DNA of 64,000 bases from Frisingicoccus caecimuris. Its GTDB lineage: Bacteria > Bacillota > Clostridia > Lachnospirales > Lachnospiraceae. Position 1 is the stretch's first letter. Each line of letters begins with the position of its first letter. Under the pieces are notes generated by a model. That model worked only from the letters and a program-made list of their open reading frames with translations, had not been told where the DNA came from and did no database searches. This document shows, in pieces, positions 1 through 9,031 of this stretch. The position numbers were made by a program, and so were the translations under genes. Where the stretch lies: positions 62,001 through 126,000 of the forward strand of contig NZ_SLXA01000001.1 in assembly GCF_004340975.1 (NCBI RefSeq), in the 5' to 3' direction.

Positions 1-1470
1 CGGTACCAGTTCTTTATAGGAATTGGTAACTTCAAGATAATAGCCGAATACTTTATTGAATTTAATTCGAAGATTTTTAATTCCCGTTTCTTCCCGCTCT
101 GTCTGCTCCATTTGGGCCAGCCATTGTTTTCCTTCGGTCTTGGCATTTCGGTATTTATCTACAGTTTCATTATACCCGGTCTTGATAATGCCGCCTTCTT
201 TAATTGAAATCGGCGGTTCCTCTTCGATGGCAGTTTCAATTAATTTTGTAATGTCTTCAAGTCCATCCAGACTTTCATAAATTTCCTTCAGATCAGCCGT
301 TTTCATATTACGGAGCAGATATTTGATCGGAGGGATCATGGAAAGTGAATTTTTAAAAGAAATCAAATCTCTTGGATTCGCGGATTTATAACTGATCTTA
401 CTCATCAGTCGTTCCAGATCATAGATCGCATTCAAATATTCGCGGATTTCATCCCGTGTAATGACATCTTCGTTTAATTCATCAAGGCTTTCCAATCGTC
501 GTTCGATCAAATCTTTTTGGAGGAAAGGCTGTTCAATACAATTTCTTAAAAATCGGGCGCCCATAGCCGTTTTTGTTTTATCCAGCACCCAAAGGAGGGA
601 GCCGCGCTTCTGTTTTTCACGTAATGTCTCCAGAAGTTCCAGATTTCTTCGAGTGGCCGTATCCAGGACCATAAAGCGTTCCGTGTGATAAGGAGTGATT
701 TTTGTCATCTGAGGCAGAGCATTTTTCTGGGTTTCATATAAATATTGTAAAAGCATGCCTGCGGCAATGGTTCCCGTAGGATAATCGGAAAGTCCGAGTC
801 CATCCAGCGATGCCACATGAAAATGTTCCTTTAATTTCTGAATACATAAGGCTTCATCTGAATACCAGCTTTCCAGGGCGGATACAGATATTCGCATTTT
901 TTCTCCGACGTCTTCCAGATCAATACCGCACATCGGAAAATAATCATTATAGACAATTTCCGCCGGCGCATATTTTGTGATTTCATCCAGCACTTTTTTA
1001 TCCGAATCCACTTCCGTCATATAGTAATCTCCGGTGGAAATATCTGCGACGCTGACGCCAAATCGCTCATCCATATAAAAAAGACACATCAGATAATTAT
1101 TTTTCGTTTCATCCAGAGACTGTATACTTAAGTTTGTTCCCGGTGTGACAATCCGGATAACTTCACGTTTAACAATTCCTTTGGCAGTTTTCGGATCTTC
1201 CATTTGCTCACAGATAGCCGCCTTATATCCTTTTTCAATTAATTTACTCAGATAACCATCCAGCGCGTGATAAGGGATACCACACATCGGTGCCCGCTCT
1301 TCCTGTCCACAGTCTTTTCCTGTCAATGTGATTTCCAGTGCTTTTGATGCAATGATCGCATCATCAAAAAACATTTCATAAAAATCACCCAGGCGATATA
1401 ATAAAATGCAGTCTTTATACTGTTTTTTCGTTTCCACATATTGCTGCATCATAGGTGTTAATGGTGCCAT
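1..1470 (-). CDS. mutS: DNA mismatch repair protein MutS (3' end outside window)
   Basis: MutS is the mismatch-recognition ATPase of DNA repair. The first 490 codons are visible and the frame runs open off the left edge, so the C-terminal ATPase domain of this roughly 870-residue family is not seen. The mismatch-binding motif GDFYEMF lies at about residues 28-34, with the intercalating Phe30 and Glu32 pair. The connector and lever regions follow and include the family-typical ARFLRNCIEQP and GYYLEVTNS segments. The ATG at 1470 is preceded by a strong GGAGGAG. The gene has its own promoter (1503-1531). In many Clostridia mutS directly follows miaB; here glnA and an acetyltransferase lie between them. 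Confidence 0.97.
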   Translation of the reverse strand, partial: MAPLTPMMQQYVETKKQYKDCILLYRLGDFYEMFFDDAIIASKALEITLTGKDCGQEERAPMCGIPYHALDGYLSKLIEKGYKAAICEQMEDPKTAKGIVKREVIRIVTPGTNLSIQSLDETKNNYLMCLFYMDERFGVSVADISTGDYYMTEVDSDKKVLDEITKYAPAEIVYNDYFPMCGIDLEDVGEKMRISVSALESWYSDEALCIQKLKEHFHVASLDGLGLSDYPTGTIAAGMLLQYLYETQKNALPQMTKITPYHTERFMVLDTATRRNLELLETLREKQKRGSLLWVLDKTKTAMGARFLRNCIEQPFLQKDLIERRLESLDELNEDVITRDEIREYLNAIYDLERLMSKISYKSANPRDLISFKNSLSMIPPIKYLLRNMKTADLKEIYESLDGLEDITKLIETAIEEEPPISIKEGGIIKTGYNETVDKYRNAKTEGKQWLAQMEQTEREETGIKNLRIKFNKVFGYYLEVTNSYKELVP

Positions 1471-1502
1471 TCTTCTCCTCCGGTTTCTATAATTCTTATA
1501 AC

Positions 1503-1531
1503 ATCTTATCTTTTTCAGAAAATAATGTCAA
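1503..1531 (-). promoter_or_regulatory. Sigma-A promoter of mutS
   Basis: On the minus strand TTGACA (1526-1531) and TAAGAT (1503-1508) are separated by exactly 17 nt. Transcription would start near 1496, about 26 nt ahead of the mutS ATG. Confidence 0.75.
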
Positions 1532-1619
1532 CCAAATCCACTCTCTTTCGATAAAATTCATCATCATCTGTAAAAAATGAAATTAATTTTTCTTATTCCC
1601 CACTTTTTTTGAAAAAATA

Positions 1620-1648
1620 TTGATTTTTTATTGAAAAAAGGCTATGAT
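1620..1648 (+). promoter_or_regulatory. Promoter of the GNAT acetyltransferase gene
   Basis: TTGATT (1620-1625) and TATGAT (1643-1648) have a 17-nt spacer on the plus strand. A small inverted repeat, CTATG-N5-CATAG, covers the -10 box (1642-1656) and could be an operator, though it is short. The implied 5' leader is about 80 nt. This promoter diverges from that of mutS. Confidence 0.6.
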
Positions 1649-1734
1649 AACCATAGTTTTCCATTTTTTTGACCATATTTAACCCACTGGAGTGTTTTTA
1701 GCCAGAAATGTTTAAAGCGGGGAAAGGATATAAA

Positions 1735-2316
1735 ATGATTTTACAATTGATTAAAGAAGAAGATATCGCTGAGGTTCTCGAAATCTATGCGCCTTATGTT
1801 CAAAATACGGCGATTACATTTGAATATGAGGTGCCGTCTCTGGAAAGTTTTGCAGAGCGTGTCCACCACTATACAGAACAGTATCCATGGATTGTCGCAA
1901 AAGACCATGGCAAAATCGTAGGCTATGCCTATGCCTCCCTTTATCGCAGCCGCGAAGCCTATCAGTGGTGCTGTGAACTTTCAGTCTATCTCCGCCCGGA
2001 GGTTCAGGGAAAGGACCTTGGCCGCACACTTTACTCCGCATTGATGGACTTACTGACACTTCAGGGCTACTACATGGTTTATGGTGTGATCACACTGCCA
2101 AACGAAGCCAGTCTTGCGCTGCATAATCAGCTCGGTTTCTCCATGGACGGTATTCAGGAAAATTGCGGCTTTAAATTGGGAAGCTGGCATCATACAGCGA
2201 CCATGTCAAAGCCACTGCGAGATTTTGACCCTCCCCTCTCCGAACCGAAATCTATTCACGAACTTTCGAGCGATGTGATCGATGCTATTCTCAGTAAAGG
2301 GCCGCTGCATCTATGA
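1735..2316 (+). CDS. GNAT N-acetyltransferase, phosphinothricin acetyltransferase (Pat/Bar) family
   Basis: This 193-residue protein is a Gcn5-related N-acetyltransferase of the COG1247 type (phosphinothricin or methionine sulfone/sulfoximine acetyltransferases), which moves acetyl from acetyl-CoA to an amino group. The acetyl-CoA loop is seen at about residues 87-96 (RPEVQGKDLG), and the family-typical LPNEASLALH-x3-LGF segment at about 121-135. A longer frame begins at 1708, but AAAGGA lies just upstream of the ATG at 1735, so I use 1735. It is the only protein gene I support on the plus strand. It converges on glnA, and a shared bidirectional terminator separates them. Family members acetylate glutamine-synthetase-inhibiting glutamate analogues, so the location beside glnA is suggestive. 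The true substrate is unknown. Confidence 0.9.
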   Translation: MILQLIKEEDIAEVLEIYAPYVQNTAITFEYEVPSLESFAERVHHYTEQYPWIVAKDHGKIVGYAYASLYRSREAYQWCCELSVYLRPEVQGKDLGRTLYSALMDLLTLQGYYMVYGVITLPNEASLALHNQLGFSMDGIQENCGFKLGSWHHTATMSKPLRDFDPPLSEPKSIHELSSDVIDAILSKGPLHL

Positions 2317-2329
2317 TTTTAAAGCCATA

Positions 2330-2382
2330 AAAAAGACCGCTGTTCTATAAATCCTTCATATCTATAGAGCAGCGGTTTTTTT
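2330..2382. terminator. Bidirectional intrinsic terminator between the acetyltransferase gene and glnA
   Basis: Arms 2336-2349 and 2363-2376 pair over 14 positions with one imperfect pair. A-rich and T-rich flanks give a U-tract in both directions, so it can end both convergent transcripts. Confidence 0.85.
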
Positions 2383-2394
2383 CAGTTCGTATCT

Positions 2395-4506
2395 TTATAC
2401 GTTAAACAGTAAATCGCCGTAGGTTGGGAAAGGCCATACGGATTTATCTACAAGCATTTCCAGAGCATCGGCTGGCTCACGCAGTTCAGACATTGTTGTA
2501 AATACTTCATCACGATAAGCAATAGCCTGAGCTTTCGGCTCTTCAATGGAAGCCGCCTTATCTGTTGCAGCTTCCAGTTTTTCCAGAGCGGCATTCATAG
2601 CTACCAGATTCTTGGAAATATCAGCAAGAGACGCTTCCTGTACGGAGGCATCCGCACCAACAGCTTTTACAGCGGCTACGGACTGGGCCACAGTCGTTGT
2701 ATATTTGATGACTGCAGGGATGATTTCTTTCTTAGTCATATCGATCATCGTTCTTGCTTCGATATTAATCGCCTTTGCATAAGTTTCATAACCTACTTCC
2801 TGACGGGAAGTTAATTCTACACGTGTCATGACTTTATGCCTTTCAAACAATTCAACAGCATATTCTTCAGTCAGACATCCGAGAGCATCTACCATGTTCT
2901 TGATGTTTGGAAGTCCTCTCCGTTCTGCTTCTTCCACCCATTCTTCGGAATATCCATTACCGTTAAAAATAATACGGATATGCTCACCGATCCATTTTTT
3001 TGTCAGATCATGCGCCGCCATGATCGGATCATCGGAGGCTTCCAGAACATCTGCAGCCTGACGGAGCGTCTCAGCAACAATTGTATTTAAAACTGTATTT
3101 GGGTCAGCGATGGATGCTGTGGAACCTACCATACGAAATTCAAATTTATTTCCTGTAAAAGCGAATGGTGATGTACGGTTACGGTCTGTTGCATCTTTCA
3201 TAAAAGATGGTACTGTGGAAACACCGACATCCAGTTTTCCACCAACCTTGCTGGAAGTTGCTTCACCCTTTTCACAAAGCTGATTCAACACATCTTCCAA
3301 CTGTTCTCCAAGGAAAATAGAGATGATAGCCGGGGGAGCTTCGTTGGCACCAAGACGATGATCATTGCCAGGGTTTGCGGCAGATTCGCGGAGCAGCGGT
3401 GCATATTCATCAACAGCCTTCAAAATAGCAGATAAAATCAAAAGGAACTGTTTGTTCTGATGTGGTGTTACACCCGGGTCTAAAAGGTTTACACCAGTAT
3501 CTGTAGACATAGACCAGTTATTGTGTTTACCGGAGCCATTAATACCTGCAAATGGTTTTTCGTGAAGCAGGCATACAAGATTATGACGAAGCGCTACTTT
3601 TTTCATGGTTTCCATGATTAACTGGTTATGATCTGTAGCAATATTGGTTGTATTATAAATCGGAGCCAGTTCATGCTGTGCCGGAGCAACTTCATTATGC
3701 TGTGTTTTTGCCGTAACGCCGAGTTTCCAAAGTTCTTCATTTAAATCATTCATATAGGAAGATACACGCTCTTTGATGCTTCCGAAATAATGGTCATCCA
3801 GTTCCTGTCCTTTCGGAGCCGGAGCACCGAACAATGTACGTCCTGCAAAAATTAAGTCTTCACGCTGATTGTATGTATCTCTGTCTACAAGGAAGTATTC
3901 CTGTTCCGGGCCCACACTTGTTGTAACTTTTTGAGCTTCTGTATCGCCGAAAGCACGAACGATACGAAGGGCCTGAACACTTAAAGCTTCCATGGAACGG
4001 AGCAATGGGGTCTTTTTATCCAGAGCTTCACCGGTGTAAGAACAGAAGATAGTCGGAATGCAGAGTACCGTACTTCCACTTGGTGTTTCATGGACAAAGG
4101 CCGGAGATGTACAATCCCATGCTGTATAGCCTCTGGCTTCAAATGTTGCGCGAAGTCCACCGGAAGGGAAAGAGGAACCATCCGGTTCACCTTTAATCAA
4201 TTCTTTTCCTGAGAACTCAAGAATGACACCGCCATCGTCTGTAGGTGAAATAAATGCATCGTGTTTTTCAGCGGTAATTCCTGTCAAAGGCTGGAACCAG
4301 TGAGTATAATGGGTAGCACCTTTTTCAATTGCCCAGTCTTTCATCGCATTGGCAACAACTTCGGCCACATGGCTGTCAAGTTCTCCGCCTACGGAAATAG
4401 TCTGTTTTAATTCTTTGTAAATTTTCTTCGGGAGTCTTTCTTTCATGGTTGCGTCATCAAAAACGTCTGAACCAAAAATTTCCGCTACATCAATTTTTTT
4501 TACCAT
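2395..4506 (-). CDS. glnA: Glutamine synthetase type III
   Basis: This enzyme makes glutamine from glutamate, ammonia and ATP. At 703 residues it has the length of the type III class (GlnN), which is much longer than GSI (about 470) or GSII. Class motifs are visible: HYTHWFQP at 66-73, GPEQEYF at 199-205, [13 protein letters not shown] at 270-282 and GSGKHNNWS at 324-332. GGAGAGG precedes the ATG at 4506. The gene is monocistronic between a 3' bidirectional terminator and a 5' hairpin/U-tract only about 40 nt upstream of the start. The only plausible promoter lies upstream of that hairpin, so expression probably depends on transcription attenuation. Confidence 0.97.
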   Translation of the reverse strand: MVKKIDVAEIFGSDVFDDATMKERLPKKIYKELKQTISVGGELDSHVAEVVANAMKDWAIEKGATHYTHWFQPLTGITAEKHDAFISPTDDGGVILEFSGKELIKGEPDGSSFPSGGLRATFEARGYTAWDCTSPAFVHETPSGSTVLCIPTIFCSYTGEALDKKTPLLRSMEALSVQALRIVRAFGDTEAQKVTTSVGPEQEYFLVDRDTYNQREDLIFAGRTLFGAPAPKGQELDDHYFGSIKERVSSYMNDLNEELWKLGVTAKTQHNEVAPAQHELAPIYNTTNIATDHNQLIMETMKKVALRHNLVCLLHEKPFAGINGSGKHNNWSMSTDTGVNLLDPGVTPHQNKQFLLILSAILKAVDEYAPLLRESAANPGNDHRLGANEAPPAIISIFLGEQLEDVLNQLCEKGEATSSKVGGKLDVGVSTVPSFMKDATDRNRTSPFAFTGNKFEFRMVGSTASIADPNTVLNTIVAETLRQAADVLEASDDPIMAAHDLTKKWIGEHIRIIFNGNGYSEEWVEEAERRGLPNIKNMVDALGCLTEEYAVELFERHKVMTRVELTSRQEVGYETYAKAINIEARTMIDMTKKEIIPAVIKYTTTVAQSVAAVKAVGADASVQEASLADISKNLVAMNAALEKLEAATDKAASIEEPKAQAIAYRDEVFTTMSELREPADALEMLVDKSVWPFPTYGDLLFNV

Positions 4507-4544
4507 TGATAATTCCTCTCCTCTATCATTTTTTTGATTCTAAG

Positions 4545-4581
4545 TAAAAAAAGGTGCTCTCCACGAATAGAGAACACCTTT
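4545..4581 (-). terminator. Intrinsic terminator in the glnA leader (probable attenuator; may also end the miaB transcript)
   Basis: On the minus strand, arms 4570-4581 and 4550-4561 form a 12-position stem with one C/A mismatch and an 8-nt loop, followed by a run of seven U. It ends about 40 nt upstream of the glnA ATG, which leaves no room for a separate promoter downstream. The first nucleotides expected in the glnA transcript (4589-4594, CACGAA) are complementary to the terminator loop (4562-4567, TTCGTG), which could form a competing antiterminator. Confidence 0.8.
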
Positions 4582-4597
4582 GCTCGACTTCGTGTAT

Positions 4598-4626
4598 AGA
4601 TTAGCATACTCCGGCGAAAAAATAAA
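4598..4626 (-). promoter_or_regulatory. Putative glnA promoter with extended -10
   Basis: On the minus strand a TGC extension precedes TAATCT (4598-4603), with a weak TTTATT 17 nt upstream (4621-4626). The predicted start, near 4591-4593, lies upstream of the terminator-like hairpin. Confidence 0.5.
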
Positions 4627-4686
4627 TATATTTTTATAAAAAAATTGATTTTTGTTAATTTCTCATAATTCCGTCGGAAGGGCCAT

Positions 4687-6111
4687 TCAATTTTTCGTGA
4701 AATTTTCAGGTTCACCCATATAATAAAAATTCTTACAGGATGTCAGACGAACAGGGATGAGTTTGCCGATCATGGAGACATCACCTTCAAAATGAACGAC
4801 GGTATTATTGCTTAAGCGTCCTGTGACCAGCCTTTTATCCTGACGATTGATTTCTTCCACAAGGACCTCCTGAACCGTACCTTCATGGCGGCTGCATACC
4901 CGTGAGGCAATGGTCTGAACTTCTTCCAGAAGCCGGTTAAACCTGTCTTTCACTTCTGCTTCAGACACCTGGTTTTCCATCACCGCCGCCGGAGTACCGG
5001 TGCGTTTGGAATAAATAAAGGTATAGGCGCTGTCATAACCGACTTTGCGTACCACGTCCATCGTTTCGAGAAAATCTTCCTCGGTTTCTCCCGGAAAACC
5101 AACAATAATATCTGTTGTGAGGGATATGTCGGGACAGGCTGCCCGCAATTTATCTACCAGAAGAAGATAATCTTCTTTTGTATATTTTCGATTCATTTTC
5201 TGTAAAATCTTTGTGCTTCCGGATTGAAGAGGCAGATGGAGATGACGGCAGATCTTTGGCTCTTCAGCCATGACCTGAATGAGTTCGTCGGATAAATCCT
5301 TCGGATGGGACGTCATAAAGCGTATCCGGAGCAGACCAGGGATGCGGCAGATTCTTCGAAGAAGTTCGGCAAAGCTGACCGGTGTCTCCAGATTTTTTCC
5401 ATAGGAATTCACATTCTGTCCGAGAAGCATAACTTCGACAACACCGTCGGCCACGGCGTTTTCAATTTCCCGGATAATATCTTCCGGCTGGCGGCTCCGC
5501 TCCCGTCCCCGCACATATGGTACGATACAGTAGCTGCAAAAATTATTACAGCCATACATGATATTAACGCCCGTTTTAAAAGCGTATTTTCGGTCATTCG
5601 GCAAATCTTCCACGATTTGTTCCGTATCCTTCCAGATATCGATGACCATCTGGTTTTCTGTAAGCCGCCGGTAAATCAGCTCGGCGAACTTAAAAATATT
5701 ATGCGTTCCGAAAATCAGGTCCACATGACGATAGCTTTTCTTTAGCTTTTCTACCACTTCCGGTTCCTGCATCATACAGCCGCACAAAGCGATCAGCATG
5801 GATGGATTTTTCTTTTTTATCTGCTTCATTTGACCAAGGCGTCCATAAACACGCAGATTGGCATTTTCTCTTACTGTGCATGTATTGTAAATAACAAAAT
5901 CTGCATTTTCTGAGTCAATCATTTCATAGCCGATTTTTTCAAGAATTCCTGTAAGTTTTTCTGAATCTCTGGCATTCATCTGACACCCAAAGGTGACTAC
6001 CGAAGCTGTCAGTGGCCTTCCAAGCTCTTTCACCTGTTTCTCTACCCACTGGCGGCACTGTTCCATATAATAATATTGGCGTTCTGCTTCCGTAAGATTT
6101 TCTGTTAACAT
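4687..6111 (-). CDS. miaB: tRNA-2-methylthio-N6-dimethylallyladenosine synthase MiaB
   Basis: MiaB is a radical-SAM methylthiotransferase that adds the 2-methylthio group to i6A37 of tRNAs reading UNN codons. The 474-residue protein has the three-part architecture. The N-terminal methylthiotransferase domain carries cluster cysteines C43, C78 and C112. The radical SAM core has C188-x3-C192-x2-C195. A C-terminal TRAM-like segment is also present. AGGGGG precedes the ATG. It is the last gene of the proB-proA operon, 17 nt after proA. mutS, its usual next neighbour, is displaced by glnA and the acetyltransferase. Confidence 0.97.
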   Translation of the reverse strand: MLTENLTEAERQYYYMEQCRQWVEKQVKELGRPLTASVVTFGCQMNARDSEKLTGILEKIGYEMIDSENADFVIYNTCTVRENANLRVYGRLGQMKQIKKKNPSMLIALCGCMMQEPEVVEKLKKSYRHVDLIFGTHNIFKFAELIYRRLTENQMVIDIWKDTEQIVEDLPNDRKYAFKTGVNIMYGCNNFCSYCIVPYVRGRERSRQPEDIIREIENAVADGVVEVMLLGQNVNSYGKNLETPVSFAELLRRICRIPGLLRIRFMTSHPKDLSDELIQVMAEEPKICRHLHLPLQSGSTKILQKMNRKYTKEDYLLLVDKLRAACPDISLTTDIIVGFPGETEEDFLETMDVVRKVGYDSAYTFIYSKRTGTPAAVMENQVSEAEVKDRFNRLLEEVQTIASRVCSRHEGTVQEVLVEEINRQDKRLVTGRLSNNTVVHFEGDVSMIGKLIPVRLTSCKNFYYMGEPENFTKN

Positions 6112-6128
6112 AGTTCCCCCTGTGTATA

Positions 6129-7373
6129 TTATGGCCGGATCTGGCCATTGCCATAAATAATATATTTTGTCGTTGTCAGTTCCTTCAATCCCATTGGTCC
6201 CCGGGCGTGAAGCTTCTGGGTGCTTATACCGATTTCAGCCCCAAATCCAAATTCAAAGCCATCGGTAAAACGTGTGGATGCATTGACATAGACTGCCGCC
6301 GCATCCACCTCATCAAGGAATCGGCGGGCATGCTCATAATCCTTTGTTATAATGGCCTCTGAATGTTTGGTGTTATATTTATTAATGTGAGCAATGGCTT
6401 CGTCAAGATTTTCGACAACCTTTGCCGAAAGTATATAGTCCAGATATTCCCGTCCCCAGTCCTCCTCAGTCGCCGGTACGATCTGACCGTTTAACCGGCA
6501 GCAGTTTTCATCACCGCGGATTTCCACATGTTTTCCGAAAAGCCGTTCACAGATGGCCGGAAGCACCTGTTCCACAATATCTTTATGAATCAACAGAGAT
6601 TCACATGCATTGCATACGCCGGTCCGCTGTGTTTTTGCATTATCTATAATATTCACAGCCATCTCAATGTCCGCACAATCATCCACATAAATATGACAGT
6701 TGCCTGTGCCCGTTTCGATGACAGGCACTGTACTGTTTTCCACAACCGTCCGAATCAGTCCGGCGCCGCCTCTCGGAATTAGAACATCCAGATATTCATT
6801 CATCTGCATGAGCTTCTTCGCCGTTTCTCTGTTTGTATCTTCCACAAGCTGGATCGCATCCGGCGTCACACCACAGAAATCAAGCATATGACGAATGACA
6901 GATACGATAGCTTTATTCGAATGGATGGCGTCACTGCCGCCCTTTAAGATAACCGCATTGCTTGTTTTAAAACAAAGGCCGAAGGCGTCCGCCGTTACAT
7001 TTGGACGGGATTCATAAATAATACCGATAACGCCCAAAGGTACGCGTTTCTTTCCGATTTCAAGACCGTTTGGCCGGATTTTTGCTTCCAGAATTTCCCC
7101 GATCGGATCTTCCAGAGCGATTAAGGAAATTAATCCCTCAGCCATAGAATGGATGCGCTGTTCGGTCAATGCCAGCCGGTCCACAAGGGATTCTGTCATT
7201 CCCTTTTCCCGGGCAATGCGTACATCTTCTCTATTTGCCTTTAAAATTGCTTCACTTTCAGCCACAAGACCGTCGGCTACAGCCCGGAGACATTCATTTT
7301 TTTTCGTTGAGTTTAATTTAAGCAGTTCCCTCTCTGCCTGTTTTGCCTGAATTCCCAATGTTTCCAATGTCAT
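6129..7373 (-). CDS. proA: Gamma-glutamyl phosphate reductase (glutamate-5-semialdehyde dehydrogenase)
   Basis: ProA catalyses the second step of proline synthesis, the NADPH-dependent reduction of glutamyl-5-phosphate to the semialdehyde. At 414 residues it is full length. The family active-site segment [13 protein letters not shown] lies at about 249-260, with the catalytic Cys expected at C254. The SRPNVTADA and [11 protein letters not shown] segments match the aldehyde dehydrogenase fold. Its ATG overlaps the stop of the cycloligase gene (ATGA overlap), which shows tight translational coupling with fthC and proB upstream. Confidence 0.97.
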   Translation of the reverse strand: MTLETLGIQAKQAERELLKLNSTKKNECLRAVADGLVAESEAILKANREDVRIAREKGMTESLVDRLALTEQRIHSMAEGLISLIALEDPIGEILEAKIRPNGLEIGKKRVPLGVIGIIYESRPNVTADAFGLCFKTSNAVILKGGSDAIHSNKAIVSVIRHMLDFCGVTPDAIQLVEDTNRETAKKLMQMNEYLDVLIPRGGAGLIRTVVENSTVPVIETGTGNCHIYVDDCADIEMAVNIIDNAKTQRTGVCNACESLLIHKDIVEQVLPAICERLFGKHVEIRGDENCCRLNGQIVPATEEDWGREYLDYILSAKVVENLDEAIAHINKYNTKHSEAIITKDYEHARRFLDEVDAAAVYVNASTRFTDGFEFGFGAEIGISTQKLHARGPMGLKELTTTKYIIYGNGQIRP

Positions 7374-7957
7374 TTTCCACTCATCCTTTCCATTAATTTT
7401 GTTTCTGTAGCAATATAATCCAGCGGATAATCAACGGTTTCACAAGGCACTTGCTCCAGCATTTGGAAGTCAAAAGCCACACCACAGCTATGTAAAGGAC
7501 AACCGGACAGATATCGGTCATAGTAGCCTCCGCCGTATCCAAGACGGTAAAACCGTCTGTCAAAAGCCAGACCTGGAACGATGATAAGACCTGACTGACA
7601 GAAATTCATCGGCAGACAGTCCGGTCCCGGTTCCAAAATTCCCATATACCCCTCAACAAGCTGTTCCATAGATTCTATTCGATAAAATTCCATTCGTTCT
7701 TTTGAAAGCACTTTGGGCAGTGCCAGTATTTTCCCATCAGCCAGAATCCGGCGGTTAACCTCCCGCGTATCCACTTCACTTCGAAAGCTGGAATATGAAT
7801 AGACTACCGGAGCCTGACGGAAAATATCATGCTGGCAAAGCCGGTCAAATATGCGCTGACTCGACCGAAGTATTTCTCCGTAATTCAGCCGGTTCCGGCA
7901 ACGACTCATCTCTTTTCGTAATGCCTTTTTATCAAGCATTTTTTTCTCAGTTTCCAT
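7370..7957 (-). CDS. 5-formyltetrahydrofolate cyclo-ligase
   Basis: This ATP-dependent enzyme (MTHFS, YgfA/YqgN family) converts 5-formyl-THF to 5,10-methenyl-THF and returns a dead-end folate to the C1 pool. The 195-residue protein has the family signature [11 protein letters not shown] at about 139-149 and an N-terminal basic segment [17 protein letters not shown] sits 4 nt before the ATG at 7957. The gene overlaps the 3' end of the DUF896 gene by 11 nt and overlaps proA by 4 nt, so it is embedded in the proline operon. No direct metabolic link to proline is evident. Confidence 0.95.
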   Translation of the reverse strand: METEKKMLDKKALRKEMSRCRNRLNYGEILRSSQRIFDRLCQHDIFRQAPVVYSYSSFRSEVDTREVNRRILADGKILALPKVLSKERMEFYRIESMEQLVEGYMGILEPGPDCLPMNFCQSGLIIVPGLAFDRRFYRLGYGGGYYDRYLSGCPLHSCGVAFDFQMLEQVPCETVDYPLDYIATETKLMERMSGK

Positions 7958-8171
7958 ACTTCTCCTGATGTTTTTTCTTTAAATCAACAATGGTGCCGTC
8001 GGGCTGCTGAATCTTGATCGTATCCAACTGGCCTTTCAGATTGTTCCGCACCGATTCCAGAAAAGCACTGCGAAGGGCCGCCTGCTCTCTTCGCTCTTCT
8101 GTAGTCAATCCTTCCGGCGTTTTAGATTTTTTATAGAGTTCATTAATTCGTTGAATATCTTTCTCTGTCAC
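7947..8171 (-). CDS. DUF896 (UPF0291/YnzC) family small protein
   Basis: This 74-residue, charged, helical protein has the DUF896 pattern: IxRINELYKKSKTPEGLT near the N terminus, then EERREQAALRSAFLESVR, and a [10 protein letters not shown] tail. The family (YnzC in Bacillus subtilis) folds as a small helical hairpin and has no settled function. The start is GTG at 8171, sharing one base with the proB stop (TAGTG), so translation is probably coupled to proB. Confidence 0.92.
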   Translation of the reverse strand: MTEKDIQRINELYKKSKTPEGLTTEERREQAALRSAFLESVRNNLKGQLDTIKIQQPDGTIVDLKKKHQEKYGN

Positions 8172-9016
8172 TAATGTCGTTCCTCCTCAATATATCGTTT
8201 TAAATCAAAATCCTCATTCTTATGTGCTAAAAACAGTGTGCCAATGGATTCGCCGTAGACGATGCCATGGATACTGCGGAAATCTTTTCCGTTTGCAATG
8301 ATCATATCGCATCCCGCATCGGTGGCGATCCGTGCCGCATCGATTTTTGTCACCATACCTCCGGTACCGAAATCACTGCCGGAGCCTTTAGCCATATTGT
8401 ACAGGCTTTTATCGATTTTTGGAACACATTCAATAAATTTTGCTTCCGGATTTTTGTTTGGGTCGTCTGTATATAAACCATCAATATCCGACATAAGGAT
8501 GAGCAGATCCGCACCGGTCAATGCAGCTACCACCGCGGACAAGGTATCATTGTCTCCAAATTCAATCTCATCGGTAGATACGGTATCGTTTTCATTGACA
8601 ATCGGGATAACTCCCATTTTAAGCAACTGGTCAAAGGTATTTCTCGCATTAAAAACACTTTTTTCCCGAATGATCGTATGTTTTGTCATCAATATCTGAG
8701 AACTGACCTGATGGTATTCATTAAATAAACGCTGATACAGACCAATCAGAGCGCCCTGACCAACGGAGGCACAAGCCTGTTTCATGGGTAATGTGGAGGG
8801 ACGTTCATTTAACCCAAGCACTTTTCTTCCGGCGCCGATGGCTCCGGAGGAAACAAGGACAACTTCCTTTCCCTGGTTCCGCAAATCACATAAAATGCGT
8901 ACCAGCTGTTCCAGTTTAAATAAATCTGTTAATCCGGTTTCCTCATGGACAAGAGACGATGAACCGACCTTGACCACAATACGTTTTTTCTGCTTCAAAG
9001 AAGCTCTGTCACACAT
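8171..9016 (-). CDS. proB: Glutamate 5-kinase
   Basis: ProB phosphorylates glutamate to glutamyl-5-phosphate, the first and normally feedback-controlled step of proline synthesis. The amino acid kinase fold is evident: VVKVGSSSL near the N terminus, SSGAIGAG, NENDTVSTDE, FGDNDTLSA and GTGGMVTKIDAA. At about 281 residues it is the short form without a C-terminal PUA domain. The longest frame begins at a GTG at 9031, but GGAGG lies inside that extension, 8 nt before the ATG at 9016, so 9016 is the start. It follows the COG2509 gene by 15 nt. Confidence 0.96.
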   Translation of the reverse strand: MCDRASLKQKKRIVVKVGSSSLVHEETGLTDLFKLEQLVRILCDLRNQGKEVVLVSSGAIGAGRKVLGLNERPSTLPMKQACASVGQGALIGLYQRLFNEYHQVSSQILMTKHTIIREKSVFNARNTFDQLLKMGVIPIVNENDTVSTDEIEFGDNDTLSAVVAALTGADLLILMSDIDGLYTDDPNKNPEAKFIECVPKIDKSLYNMAKGSGSDFGTGGMVTKIDAARIATDAGCDMIIANGKDFRSIHGIVYGESIGTLFLAHKNEDFDLKRYIEEERH

Positions 9017-9031
9017 ATTTGATTCCTCCAC

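Noticed and set aside
56-688. Two plus-strand open frames
   Set aside because: Both lie antisense to mutS coding sequence, with no ribosome sites or protein-like composition.
2321-2394. Small RNA gene between the acetyltransferase gene and glnA
   Set aside because: The only structure is a bidirectional terminator, and no promoter fits.
4506-4686. ANTAR-type two-hairpin nitrogen antitermination site before glnA
   Set aside because: Only one clear hairpin is present and its loop does not show the A1/G4 hexanucleotide pattern, so I call only a generic attenuator.
5305-5745. 146-residue plus-strand open frame
   Set aside because: It is antisense to the catalytic part of miaB.
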